Part shown: positions 45,664 to 53,790 of the stretch, piece by piece
How the letters are laid out: each line of letters opens with the position of its first letter
Position numbering within the stretch: position 1 is the stretch's first letter
Source of the DNA: an uncultured Draconibacterium sp.
GTDB lineage: Bacteria > Bacteroidota > Bacteroidia > Bacteroidales > Prolixibacteraceae
Assembly (NCBI RefSeq): GCF_963675585.1
Contig: NZ_OY776413.1
Location: 1 to 64,000, forward strand
Direction of reading: 5' to 3'
Length of the DNA: 64,000 nucleotides
Translations under genes and position numbers: made by a program
Notes under the pieces: generated by a model
Database searches by the model: none
What the model was told of the DNA's origin: nothing
What the model saw: only the letters and a program-made list of their open reading frames with translations

Positions 45664-47010
45664 TTACAGTTTAGGTTCCCACCCTGGTTCATATTCACGA
45701 TCCCAAAGTTTCATGGCATCACGATCATAAATATGTCCGTTTTCGGTGTCAACATCAAATGATTTTCCAATTCGATACCCAATGTTTGCGTAGTGCGTCA
45801 ACATCTGGCTTTTTGCACCCATGTCAATCGGAGAATTCAGAATATTTGATTTTCCGCGGATGTTGTCGAAGAAATTAACGATGTGATTATCGGTCATTCC
45901 ACCACCGCCACCGAGTGCAGTGCCGGCTTCGCCACTTGTTGATTTGCTGTCGCGAACTAATTTACCACCCCTGTCAAATAATTTATATCCTTCGCGGTTT
46001 ACAAATACCGAACCTTCCGAACCATAAATTATCGTTCCTCTGTCGGAACCATAAGTAGGGTAACCATTTCTACTTTTGCCATCCCAAACAATAATTTTGT
46101 TTTCAGGAAAGCGGAAAGTGGCATCCATGGTATCGTACATTTCCCAGCCGTCATCCAAAAAATGACGTTTGGCTGCCTGAACATTTACATGCTCCGGATA
46201 ATCGACCTGCAATGCCCAGCGAGCAATATCCAACTCATGCGTAGCATTATTTCCGGTTTCGGCTGTTCCCCATTTCCAACCGTACCAGTGCCAGTTGTAG
46301 TCCCATGTATCATGACGGTATTCTTCGCGAGGCGCAGGTCCCTGCCATAAATCCCAGTCCAATCCTTGCGGAACAGCTGCCTTTTTAGGCACAGGTGTTA
46401 CACCTCTTGTATTTGAATAAAAAGCAACGGCACGGTACACATCACCAATTACTCCTGAATGAATGTCTTTAATTATTTCGATTGATTCGTTTGACGAACG
46501 TTGTTGGTTTCCCATTTGAACCACCTTGCCGAATTTCTTTTGAAAAGCAACCAGCAATTCACCCTCGCGAGGACTGTGACTACATGGTTTTTCGATATAA
46601 ACATGTTTGCCGGCTTCCATGGCCAGCCATGTTCCGGGCGCATGCCAGTGGTCGGGAGTGGCGTTAAAAACCGCATCCACATCCTTATCGGCAAAAGCTT
46701 CCCGAATATCATTTATTAAGGCAGCCTTGCCTGTCACTTGTCCTTCCAAATGTTTGGCCACTCTTTCACGCTGACTTTGCATTACGTCGCAAATGTAGGC
46801 CAGATCAACGTTGTTGTTTTTATCTTTTATGGCATTGTAATATGCACCAACACGACGGCCACACCCCATTAGTGCAACCTGTAAACGATCGTTGGCACCA
46901 ATCACACGCGAATAACTTTTGGCTGACATACTCATTGCCGAACCCCCTAAAGTTATACCTGCCGTACCAATGGCAGCTTTTCGTAAAAAATCTCTTCTGT
47001 TTGAACTCAT
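45664..47010 (-). CDS. Gfo/Idh/MocA family oxidoreductase, Tat-exported
   Basis: 448 residues. The N-terminus has a twin-arginine signal (R-R-D-F-L-R-K at 5-11, then a mild hydrophobic stretch to about 30), so the folded, cofactor-loaded enzyme is exported to the periplasm. NAD(P)-binding Rossmann motif G-C-G-R-R-V-G (49-55), E-K-P (140-142) and a C-terminal substrate domain with N-A-T-H-E-L-D-I-A-R-W. Such Tat-exported members oxidise or isomerise sugars with a tightly held NAD. It is last in the DUF1080/isomerase/oxidoreductase operon (17-base gap). A glycoside 3-dehydrogenase or related role in the 3-keto pathway fits the neighbours. Confidence 0.9.
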   Translation of the reverse strand: MSSNRRDFLRKAAIGTAGITLGGSAMSMSAKSYSRVIGANDRLQVALMGCGRRVGAYYNAIKDKNNNVDLAYICDVMQSQRERVAKHLEGQVTGKAALINDIREAFADKDVDAVFNATPDHWHAPGTWLAMEAGKHVYIEKPCSHSPREGELLVAFQKKFGKVVQMGNQQRSSNESIEIIKDIHSGVIGDVYRAVAFYSNTRGVTPVPKKAAVPQGLDWDLWQGPAPREEYRHDTWDYNWHWYGWKWGTAETGNNATHELDIARWALQVDYPEHVNVQAAKRHFLDDGWEMYDTMDATFRFPENKIIVWDGKSRNGYPTYGSDRGTIIYGSEGSVFVNREGYKLFDRGGKLVRDSKSTSGEAGTALGGGGGMTDNHIVNFFDNIRGKSNILNSPIDMGAKSQMLTHYANIGYRIGKSFDVDTENGHIYDRDAMKLWDREYEPGWEPKL

Positions 47011-47027
47011 ATTTATTGGTTTAAAGT

Positions 47028-47864
47028 TTATTCAAATGTTGACATAATTCCTTTAACATATCCCATCGATTCGGCCATTCCTGCAAATGGGTCATCACCG
47101 TCTTTTTCAAATTCAAGTGCCAGAACGCCATCGTATCCCAAATCAACCAAATCGGTTAAAAAGGTAGTAAAATTTATTACTCCGTGACCTATTTCGCACG
47201 TTGTTCCATCGTGGGTAGCCTCAGTTACATCTTTAATATGTATATCAAAAATACGATCGAAATAGTTTTTTACATCATCCGACGGGCTTCTGCCGATTCG
47301 GGTAGTGTGGCCAATATCGATGCACAAGCCCATACGCGAATCCATGTCCTTTATTAAAACATATGCACTTTCGGCACTCGGATAAAGTTTATCGCCGGGT
47401 CCGTGATTGTGAATGGCAAGTTTAATATCGTACTCTTTCACTTTCTCTTCCACGTACGACAATAATTCGTGGTTCGGAACGCCAACAATCATATCCATTC
47501 CGGCTTTCCGGGCGTATTCAAAAGCCTGATCTACTTCGGCCTTTGTTTTCATATAAATTACACCACCTGCATATAAATCCAAACCGGCATTGTTGGTTTT
47601 TGCTACCGTTTCAGCAATTTCGGCATCGTTGGCATCCAGTTTTAAGTGAAAACTTTTAAAAGCAATATAATCAACACCCAACTGTTTCGTAAAATTTAAT
47701 GTGGTATCCAAACCAAATTTACGAAGCGAATAAGATGCAACACCCAACTTAAATTTCACTTGCTTTTTTTGAGCCGAAACTGTTGTTGTTTTTGGTTCTG
47801 TTTTACAGGCACTGAACATGCTCAACACCAAAATAGCGACAATAAATTTCTTAAATATTTGCAT
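47028..47864 (-). CDS. Sugar phosphate isomerase/epimerase-like lipoprotein
   Basis: 278 residues. Lipobox F-S-A-C (Cys20) follows a short hydrophobic leader. The mature part is a xylose-isomerase-like TIM barrel (AP-endonuclease 2 superfamily) with metal-binding residues in H-N-H-G-P-G, C-I-D-I-G-H-T and L-A-L-E-F-E-K. The family name is misleading: exported members in this setting act as 3-keto-glycoside lyases or hydratases rather than on phosphosugars. It lies between the DUF1080 gene (21-base gap) and the oxidoreductase (17-base gap), so all three share a transcript and compartment. Confidence 0.87.
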   Translation of the reverse strand: MQIFKKFIVAILVLSMFSACKTEPKTTTVSAQKKQVKFKLGVASYSLRKFGLDTTLNFTKQLGVDYIAFKSFHLKLDANDAEIAETVAKTNNAGLDLYAGGVIYMKTKAEVDQAFEYARKAGMDMIVGVPNHELLSYVEEKVKEYDIKLAIHNHGPGDKLYPSAESAYVLIKDMDSRMGLCIDIGHTTRIGRSPSDDVKNYFDRIFDIHIKDVTEATHDGTTCEIGHGVINFTTFLTDLVDLGYDGVLALEFEKDGDDPFAGMAESMGYVKGIMSTFE

Positions 47865-47885
47865 TATTATCTGAGTTTAAGATTA

Positions 47886-49286
47886 TTATAGCTTTCTGAT
47901 CTTAATGCTTCGGTAATGAACTTCATTTCCATGATCCTGTAACAAAAGATGACCGGATTGCCATGCTCCAAAATCTTCCCATTTGGCATATTTGCTTCGC
48001 GCAACCAGCGCATAAAAAGCCTGCGTTCCTCGTTCGTATTCCAACACCAAACGATTATTCAACCAGTGTTCAACATTTGCACCTACAAACTCATTTGTTT
48101 CAATGTTATTTCCTTTCAACCACTTATCCTGACGGGTTCCTTTAACAACCAAACGAGCCTGGTTCCACTGGCCCGGTTTATTTACAATTTTATTTTTATG
48201 AGCAGGAATTAAATCATACAACGAGGCAACCGTTCTGTTTCCATCGGTTCCCAATTTGGCATCGGGGTGTTTCTCATCATCTAAAATCTGGTACTCCAAA
48301 CCAATTGCCGACATATCGGAACCGTATTTTTCAGTGATAAAATATTTGATTCCGCTGTTAGCGCCTTCTGTTATTTTAAAATCGAGTTTAAATTCGAAAG
48401 TGCTGTATTCATCCAATGTTACAATGTCGCCACCATTTCCCGACTCTGCCCCATCAGCTGATTCAACAACCAGTTCTCCATTTTCAACGTGCCATCCTCG
48501 CGATGGGAATGTTTCTTTTCCAACACCACGCCAACCATTTGTAGTTTCACCGTCAAAAAGCAAAGTCCATCCTTGTGCCTGTTCCTGCGGCGACAAATAA
48601 TTGGGAATTAAATTCACTACCGGAATATCTGTCCAGGCCCTTTGCTTTAAGTTCTCAGTTTTAATCCGGATGTTACGCCATTTTATTTGTCTTCCTTCCT
48701 CCGATTTATTTCCAATAGCATGAACCTGTAAAGCAATAAATCCTTTTAAAGTTACCTCGTCGATTAAATCGGCACATGGAATTCCGTTGACCCAGGTACG
48801 AATTGAGTTTCCAATGGCTTCAATGTGATAATGATTCCATTCGCCACGACGAAATGCTTTTTGTCCTTCCGGATTCATATCCAACGGGTACAACCAGCCC
48901 CGGCGAGCCTCATCATATATTCCGCCGCTCCATGCCCTGTCTGCCGGATCCACTTCGCATTGATAACCATGCACACGGCCATTCATATAATCTGCCTTGC
49001 TCAGACTTCGGAACTGAATACCTGAATTCATTGCATTGTCAACCAACAATTCCACTTCAAATATAAAATCACCGTATTCTTTTTCGGTGGCTAAAAACGA
49101 ATTTGGAGTATTGGCCACAGTTGTACCAACAATAACTCCGTCTTTTACTTCATAAGTAGCTTTACCATTTAATTGTTCCCATCCCGACAAATCTTTACCG
49201 TTAAATAGATTCACCCATTCACCCGATTCGCCCGCGAATAAAAACGATGAGAGAAATACCAAAAGAATAGTTGTTAAATTTTTCAT
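47886..49286 (-). CDS. Two-domain DUF1080 protein (3-keto-disaccharide hydrolase family)
   Basis: 466 residues. Signal peptide 1-18 (F-L-F-A before G-E-S). Two tandem DUF1080 domains (about 22-210 and 232-466), each opening with W-x-x-L-F-N/D-G-x and containing an N-S-G-I-Q/K-F/Y segment (concanavalin-like jelly roll). The family includes 3-keto-glycoside hydrolases and lyases. The first gene of a leftward three-gene operon with an isomerase-like lipoprotein and a Tat-exported Gfo/Idh/MocA protein, a set similar to the 3-keto-glycoside cluster described in Bacteroides thetaiotaomicron (recalled, not searched). Divergent from a winged-helix membrane regulator with 134 bases between. Confidence 0.88.
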   Translation of the reverse strand: MKNLTTILLVFLSSFLFAGESGEWVNLFNGKDLSGWEQLNGKATYEVKDGVIVGTTVANTPNSFLATEKEYGDFIFEVELLVDNAMNSGIQFRSLSKADYMNGRVHGYQCEVDPADRAWSGGIYDEARRGWLYPLDMNPEGQKAFRRGEWNHYHIEAIGNSIRTWVNGIPCADLIDEVTLKGFIALQVHAIGNKSEEGRQIKWRNIRIKTENLKQRAWTDIPVVNLIPNYLSPQEQAQGWTLLFDGETTNGWRGVGKETFPSRGWHVENGELVVESADGAESGNGGDIVTLDEYSTFEFKLDFKITEGANSGIKYFITEKYGSDMSAIGLEYQILDDEKHPDAKLGTDGNRTVASLYDLIPAHKNKIVNKPGQWNQARLVVKGTRQDKWLKGNNIETNEFVGANVEHWLNNRLVLEYERGTQAFYALVARSKYAKWEDFGAWQSGHLLLQDHGNEVHYRSIKIRKL

Positions 49287-49361
49287 AGTTCTATAAATGT
49301 ATAAGTTTTAAAATGTGTTGCTGTTACGTGTGTTGAAAGTATTAAATCTCATAGATTTAGG

Positions 49362-49369
49362 TATATTTG
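49362..49369 (+). promoter_or_regulatory. -7 box of the winged-helix regulator
   Basis: TATATTTG, an exact TAnnTTTG match, 51 bases before the regulator's ATG. No good -33 box at standard spacing, which would suit a regulated promoter. Confidence 0.55.
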
Positions 49370-49386
49370 TGACGACGAAACTAGTT

Positions 49387-49401
49387 TTATAACCGTTATA
49401 A
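49387..49401. promoter_or_regulatory. Palindrome in the regulator/DUF1080 intergenic region
   Basis: TTATAAC-C-GTTATAA, a perfect 7-bp-arm palindrome, nested with GTTTTATA (49384-49391) and TATAAAAC (49408-49415). It lies between the -7 box and the start codon of the winged-helix gene, a good place for an autoregulatory operator. Confidence 0.4.
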
Positions 49402-49420
49402 CCTCGCTATAAAACCTAAT

Positions 49421-50593
49421 ATGATTAAAGACAAAGACCTAGTAAACAAATACTTAAAAAAAATCGTCACAAGCAGGCACTTTTCAAAGTCAAAAATCAA
49501 TTGTGATTTGTTGACCTATTTGGTAGAGGCCTCATTAGAAAACAAAAATCCGAAAGAGTACACAATTGGAGTAGAATTATTTGGTAAAAAATACTCTGAC
49601 ACCGAAAAACAGGATTCGAACATAAGAGTCTATATTCATAATATTCGTAAAAAACTGGCCGATTATTACGAGAACGAGGGGAGCAAAGATCCGGTTGTTT
49701 TTGTGGTTGAAAAAGGCAAATACCGTGTACGATTCGATTCTCCCAAAGACCACCGCAAACCAAAAGCAAAACCTTTTCTGTTTCCATTCATCATTTCTGT
49801 GCTTGCACTTGTTGTTGCGGTTGTTGTTTTATTCAATGTGTCTAAAAAAACATCCAACCCTTGGAAAAAGCTTCCTTTGTGGCAGGAATTTGCAGAAAAT
49901 GAAAAACCTACCCTACTTGTTTTAGGCGACTATTTTGTTTTTAACGGCACCTTGCCTACCGGTAATAATGGAATTTTCAGGGATTTTGGCATTAACTCTG
50001 AAACAGATTATGAGCACCTTTTAGATAAAAATCCGGATTTGGTAAAAACCATATCAAAATCGAGTCTTACTTATTTATCTAAGATGGCTGTATTTTGTGA
50101 AAGTGAAATTTATAAGGTTTTTGCGCAAACCGGGGGTACCATTAATGTAAAACTATCATCGGATTTACAGCCCGACGACATTAAAAACAACAACATTATT
50201 TACATAGGCAATTACAAGAACCTGGGATTATTTGAAAATTTAGTAAAAGAAATGACCTTTTCTTTTGGAATCTCAAGTTCTGCAACTCAGTATATCTTTT
50301 CATCAGATCCTTGTGCCGAAATATTTGAGCCGCAAAGCGACCGGGCCAAACAAAACGATTATGCTCTTGTAATTAAATCCAAGGAATTCTCGGGAAATCA
50401 CATACTTCTTTTCTTGTCGACCATTGATATCGGCAATATTTCGGTTGTTAACCAGATGACAAATTCGGAATACATGAAACAATTCTACCGGGAGCATTTA
50501 AAGACATTGAATTCGGAAGAGTTTAAAGCTTTGTATAAAGTAGATGGCATTAATAAAACCGATCTGTCGTTTGAACTGATAAAGGTGGAGTAA
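49421..50593 (+). CDS. Membrane-anchored winged-helix regulator with unknown sensor domain
   Basis: 390 residues. Residues about 25-107 form a winged-helix DNA-binding domain of the type Y-T-I-G-V-E-L-F-G-K-K-Y ... N-I-R-V-Y-I-H-N-I-R-K-K-L-A-D-Y-Y-E ... V-E-K-G-K-Y, known from CadC-like and cyclase-linked regulators of other phyla. One transmembrane helix (about 119-141) leads to an exported C-terminal domain of 250 residues with L-G-D-Y-F-V-F-N-G ... R-D-F-G-I-N-S. I recognise that pattern from uncharacterised proteins of this build but know no function. DNA binding plus a periplasmic sensor, with no kinase, is a one-component design. The divergent DUF1080 operon is its likely target. Confidence 0.75.
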   Translation: MIKDKDLVNKYLKKIVTSRHFSKSKINCDLLTYLVEASLENKNPKEYTIGVELFGKKYSDTEKQDSNIRVYIHNIRKKLADYYENEGSKDPVVFVVEKGKYRVRFDSPKDHRKPKAKPFLFPFIISVLALVVAVVVLFNVSKKTSNPWKKLPLWQEFAENEKPTLLVLGDYFVFNGTLPTGNNGIFRDFGINSETDYEHLLDKNPDLVKTISKSSLTYLSKMAVFCESEIYKVFAQTGGTINVKLSSDLQPDDIKNNNIIYIGNYKNLGLFENLVKEMTFSFGISSSATQYIFSSDPCAEIFEPQSDRAKQNDYALVIKSKEFSGNHILLFLSTIDIGNISVVNQMTNSEYMKQFYREHLKTLNSEEFKALYKVDGINKTDLSFELIKVE

Positions 50594-51017
50594 TTTTTTT
50601 CCAATACTATTCGAACACAATTTATTTCATTCTAAAACTTTTGTACTTCAGAAAAAAGTCCTGCGCTGAAGCTGCAAGCTGCTTTCAAATCCGGGCATAG
50701 AAACACAAGTTCGGACCCGAAAAACAAGTACTTTTTATAGGATTAAAGCTTGTAAAACTTTTCCTGTTTAATCCATTTCCTCAGCAGCTTTTAATTTTAC
50801 AACCACAATTTCCTAGACTTTTTTGGTCTTTTTGAACCTCTATTATCAGCAATTGCAATTACACAAATCGCAGACAGAAGCTCTAAATTTACAATACCAT
50901 TAAAAAGGACGACAAACCATTTTTTATTTAAGTCCCTGCTTGTTGCACATATTTAGAGGAATTTCTGTCTCCGGCATTTACAATAAACAGGACTTTAACT
51001 TTCAAAAATGTAAAGTT
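50594..51017. other. 424-base intergenic region
   Basis: AT-rich, no convincing gene, RNA or terminator. Short repeats of AGCTGC and a T-rich patch near 50816 are the only structure noticed. The frame of the next gene is open here but lacks signal-peptide features before 51018. Confidence 0.4.
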
Positions 51018-51623
51018 ATGAAAGCAATCGTTATAATCATATTTTTCACCGCCATGGTACTGGGAAGTTCAGCCCAATGGGCAGATAGAGATCTTTCTCC
51101 ACAAAAACATTTTTTATATACCTCAGGCGATTATGTAATGGGGCAAAACAACGGGGGCAACCTCGGCTTAAGTTATATATACAACGACAAATACTCAATC
51201 AGTATTGGTTATTCGGCAACCAATAAGGTCGAGCAGTCGCTTCCCTCTGAATACTTAAAGTCGGCCGAGGCATTAACTCCAATAAACGATGATATGCCAT
51301 TCAAAAACTTTGAAGATTTACACATCATGGTTGGTCGCGTTATAAATCTTAATGCAAGCAGCACAATGCGGCTTTTACTGCAAGGCGGACCTGGCATTTC
51401 GAATTATAGAGAACCCATTTTTAATGTAAGTGGAGACCAATATTATCACTCAACTCAAACAACGAAAAAATTATGTTTTATCGTAAATCCAAAATTAGAG
51501 TTGCCATTAAGCTGCACTCTTGGTTTTTCGGTAGGGCCAATGTATGTGGTTAATAACGCACAAAGCTATTTTGGTTTGGGAGTTGGCCTAATGTACGGCG
51601 TTTTACGCAATAGCAAAATTTAA
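51018..51623 (+). CDS. Small outer-membrane beta-barrel-like protein
   Basis: 201 residues from the ATG at 51018. The frame is open back to 50940, but a signal peptide starts exactly here (M-K-A-I-V-I-I-I-F-F, cut near residue 19 before Q-W-A-D). The mature part consists of alternating aromatic/polar strands with G-L-S-Y-I-Y-N-D-K-Y-S-I-S-I-G-Y and ends in a strand G-V-G-L-M-Y-G-V-L, as in small eight-strand outer-membrane barrels. I do not recognise a family. It precedes the kinase/regulator genes by 315 bases and is not in the same unit, so a link with them is only suggested by order. Confidence 0.6.
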   Translation: MKAIVIIIFFTAMVLGSSAQWADRDLSPQKHFLYTSGDYVMGQNNGGNLGLSYIYNDKYSISIGYSATNKVEQSLPSEYLKSAEALTPINDDMPFKNFEDLHIMVGRVINLNASSTMRLLLQGGPGISNYREPIFNVSGDQYYHSTQTTKKLCFIVNPKLELPLSCTLGFSVGPMYVVNNAQSYFGLGVGLMYGVLRNSKI

Positions 51624-51938
51624 AAAATAACAGCATTTAAACTTAATACAAACTTCCTATACGCCTATAACCCCATTCAATAATACTTAGCACCACTAAG
51701 CAATTTACTGAGTGCCTCTAAGTATTTGCTTCATTATATCAAAAATTTCCACCAGTTTTCGTATTTTTAAGAAATTGAGTGAAAATGGACGCTTATTTAC
51801 TCTGGTTTTCTTGTCAATTAATACACGTTTACTTAAATTCGAATAAGCATCTATTCATTTAGATACAAAATAGTTGAATAAAAGCACGAATTCTGTTACG
51901 TCCAAAACAATCCAGAAATTGTGAAGAATAACAAAAAG
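51624..51938. other. 315-base intergenic region with a symmetric hairpin
   Basis: No gene. Contains an imperfect stem-loop at 51682-51726: 9-bp outer arms AATACTTAG/CTAAGTATT, a 3x3 internal loop, then CACT/AGTG. No T run follows. The rest is AT-rich leader of the kinase gene. Confidence 0.45.
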
Positions 51939-52973
51939 ATGAAAAAAATCCTCGCTGTTGACGACAACACGATTAATTTAGAGTTATTGGCCCAGATAGT
52001 AAGAATGTACTATCCGGACTTTACTTTTTTTAGCGCTGAAACAGGCGAAGACGGGATAATTATTGCTACCAAAGAGAATCCCGATTTGATTCTGCTTGAT
52101 ATTATGATGCCCGGACTTGACGGCTATGAAACTTGCAAGGTGCTAAAGGAAAACATCAAAACAAAACACATTCCTATTATTATGGTATCGGCGCTCGGAC
52201 GCGACAGTGTTGAAAGAACCAAAGGTTTAAATGCCGGTGCTGATTCCTTTATTTCAAAACCCTTTGATCAGATTGAACTTAAAGCACAAATTAACGTAGC
52301 ACTCAGAATAAAAGGATACCAGGAACAACTTAAAAAACTATATTCCGATATTACGTTGGTTGAAGAACGTGAACGTCGCAGGATTGCTGAAAACCTGCAT
52401 GACAGCCTTGGACAAACTCTCAGTTTGGCATACATGAATTTATCGTCGATTGAGACCGAAGGCTGCAATGCGGCAGTAAAAAGCAAACTCAACTTCACTT
52501 CTAAATTATTAAATAAAGCCATTGAGGAATCGCGATCGTTGACTTATGATTTAAGTCCTCCTATTTTATATGAATTGGGCTTAGCTCCGGCAATAAAATG
52601 GAAACTGGAAAGATTTGAAAAAGAATTTGGTATTAAAACACAACTAAGAACGAATAATATAGACAAACCTTTAAAAAAACAATACAACATTTTTCTGTAT
52701 CGGATAGTGGGTGAACTACTTACCAATATAAATAAGCATGCAAATGCTTCGGAGGTTTTAGTTGAATTGTATACCAAAAACGAAACGTATTATCTTACAG
52801 CTGAAGATAACGGGGATGGAATAACCAAAAAGAAAATTGAAACAAACTCGAAAGGTGGGTTTGGACTATTAAGTATTACCGAACGGATTGAAAGCATCAG
52901 GGGATCGTTCACCATTGAATCAATCGATAAAGGAACAATAGCCCGAATAGAAATTCCGCTTGCAGACGGCTAG
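51939..52973 (+). CDS. Soluble histidine kinase with N-terminal receiver domain
   Basis: 344 residues from the ATG at 51939; a GTG six codons earlier (51921) is also in frame. The N-terminal receiver (about 1-118) has the acidic pair D-D, phospho-acceptor Asp54 (I-L-L-D-I-M-M-P-G) and Lys107 (S-K-P-F). It is followed by a HisKA_3 dimerisation domain with the phospho-His154 in R-R-I-A-E-N-L-H-D-S-L-G-Q and a HATPase domain with N box (N-I-N-K-H) and G box (D-N-G-D-G). No transmembrane helix, so it acts in the cytoplasm and probably takes its signal by phosphorylation of the receiver. The NarL-type regulator gene begins 20 bases downstream. Confidence 0.93.
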   Translation: MKKILAVDDNTINLELLAQIVRMYYPDFTFFSAETGEDGIIIATKENPDLILLDIMMPGLDGYETCKVLKENIKTKHIPIIMVSALGRDSVERTKGLNAGADSFISKPFDQIELKAQINVALRIKGYQEQLKKLYSDITLVEERERRRIAENLHDSLGQTLSLAYMNLSSIETEGCNAAVKSKLNFTSKLLNKAIEESRSLTYDLSPPILYELGLAPAIKWKLERFEKEFGIKTQLRTNNIDKPLKKQYNIFLYRIVGELLTNINKHANASEVLVELYTKNETYYLTAEDNGDGITKKKIETNSKGGFGLLSITERIESIRGSFTIESIDKGTIARIEIPLADG

Positions 52974-52993
52974 AACGTAAACAATTATACATT

Positions 52994-53641
52994 ATGAAAA
53001 TTAAAGTTTTGATCGCAGACGATCATCAACTTTTTAGAGAAGGGTTGATGAATTTACTTCAATCGGCAGAAGACATTGAAGTTATTGCACAGGCCGAAAA
53101 TGGCCAGGATGCCATTGACAAAGTTTTGCATTACAAACCCGATGTGTTGCTTATTGACATTGCCATGAGTGTAATGAACGGTATTGAAGCAACAAAACGT
53201 TTAAAAAAGGAAGTACCGGAGTTAAAAATTGTAGCAGTTTCAATGCATTCCGACAAACAATATGTAAAAGGAATGCTGGAAGCAGGAGCAGACGGCTATT
53301 TGCTTAAAAATTGTACATACCGCCAATTAACCGATGCCATTCATTCAACCTACGACGGGAAAAAATTCCTGAGTGAAGACATTACCGAAATTGTTATTGA
53401 TGGTTATTTACATTCGTCGCAAATTGTTTCCGACAAATTTTCACAACTTTCGGAGCGCGAAAAGGAAATTTTCATCTTGTTTGCTGAAGGAGAATCAACA
53501 CGCGAAATCGGTGATAAACTTTTTATCAGTGTTAAAACAGTTGGTACCCACAAGCAAAACATTTTGGAAAAACTGGAACTTAAGACAAACTCCGACATTG
53601 TTAAATACGCCTTAAAACACGGGCTTATCCAGTTGGATTAA
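52994..53641 (+). CDS. NarL/FixJ-type response regulator
   Basis: 215 residues. Receiver domain (about 1-120) with acidic D-D, phospho-acceptor Asp55 (L-L-I-D-I-A-M-S), and the conserved Lys in Y-L-L-K-N; then a LuxR-type helix-turn-helix (about 145-210, L-S-E-R-E-K-E-I-F-I-L-F-A ... T-R-E-I-G-D-K-L-F-I-S-V-K-T-V-G-T-H). The usual Pro four residues after the phospho-Asp is Ser59, an uncommon change in this loop. It follows the HisKA_3 kinase by 20 bases, the standard NarX/NarL arrangement, and is certainly its partner. The target genes are unknown; no terminator clearly serves this strand. Confidence 0.94.
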   Translation: MKIKVLIADDHQLFREGLMNLLQSAEDIEVIAQAENGQDAIDKVLHYKPDVLLIDIAMSVMNGIEATKRLKKEVPELKIVAVSMHSDKQYVKGMLEAGADGYLLKNCTYRQLTDAIHSTYDGKKFLSEDITEIVIDGYLHSSQIVSDKFSQLSEREKEIFILFAEGESTREIGDKLFISVKTVGTHKQNILEKLELKTNSDIVKYALKHGLIQLD

Positions 53642-53729
53642 ACGGATCTGTTAATCGATCTGCATTCTTACTATTTGTGATGATCTTCTTGCGTGAATGT
53701 CATCAACTCGTTCAACGTGGCTTTTCTGT

Positions 53730-53770
53730 ACAAAAAAAAATCTGCTATTCCTTACCGGAATAACAGATTT
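53730..53770 (-). terminator. Terminator of typA
   Basis: Read leftward, a stem of 7+6 bp (AAATCTG and TATTCC arms, one mismatch) with a short loop runs into a T9 tract at 53732-53740, about 20 bases after the typA stop. It may also stop the oncoming regulator transcript. Confidence 0.85.
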
Positions 53771-53790
53771 ATATATTGTACTTTCAGATC

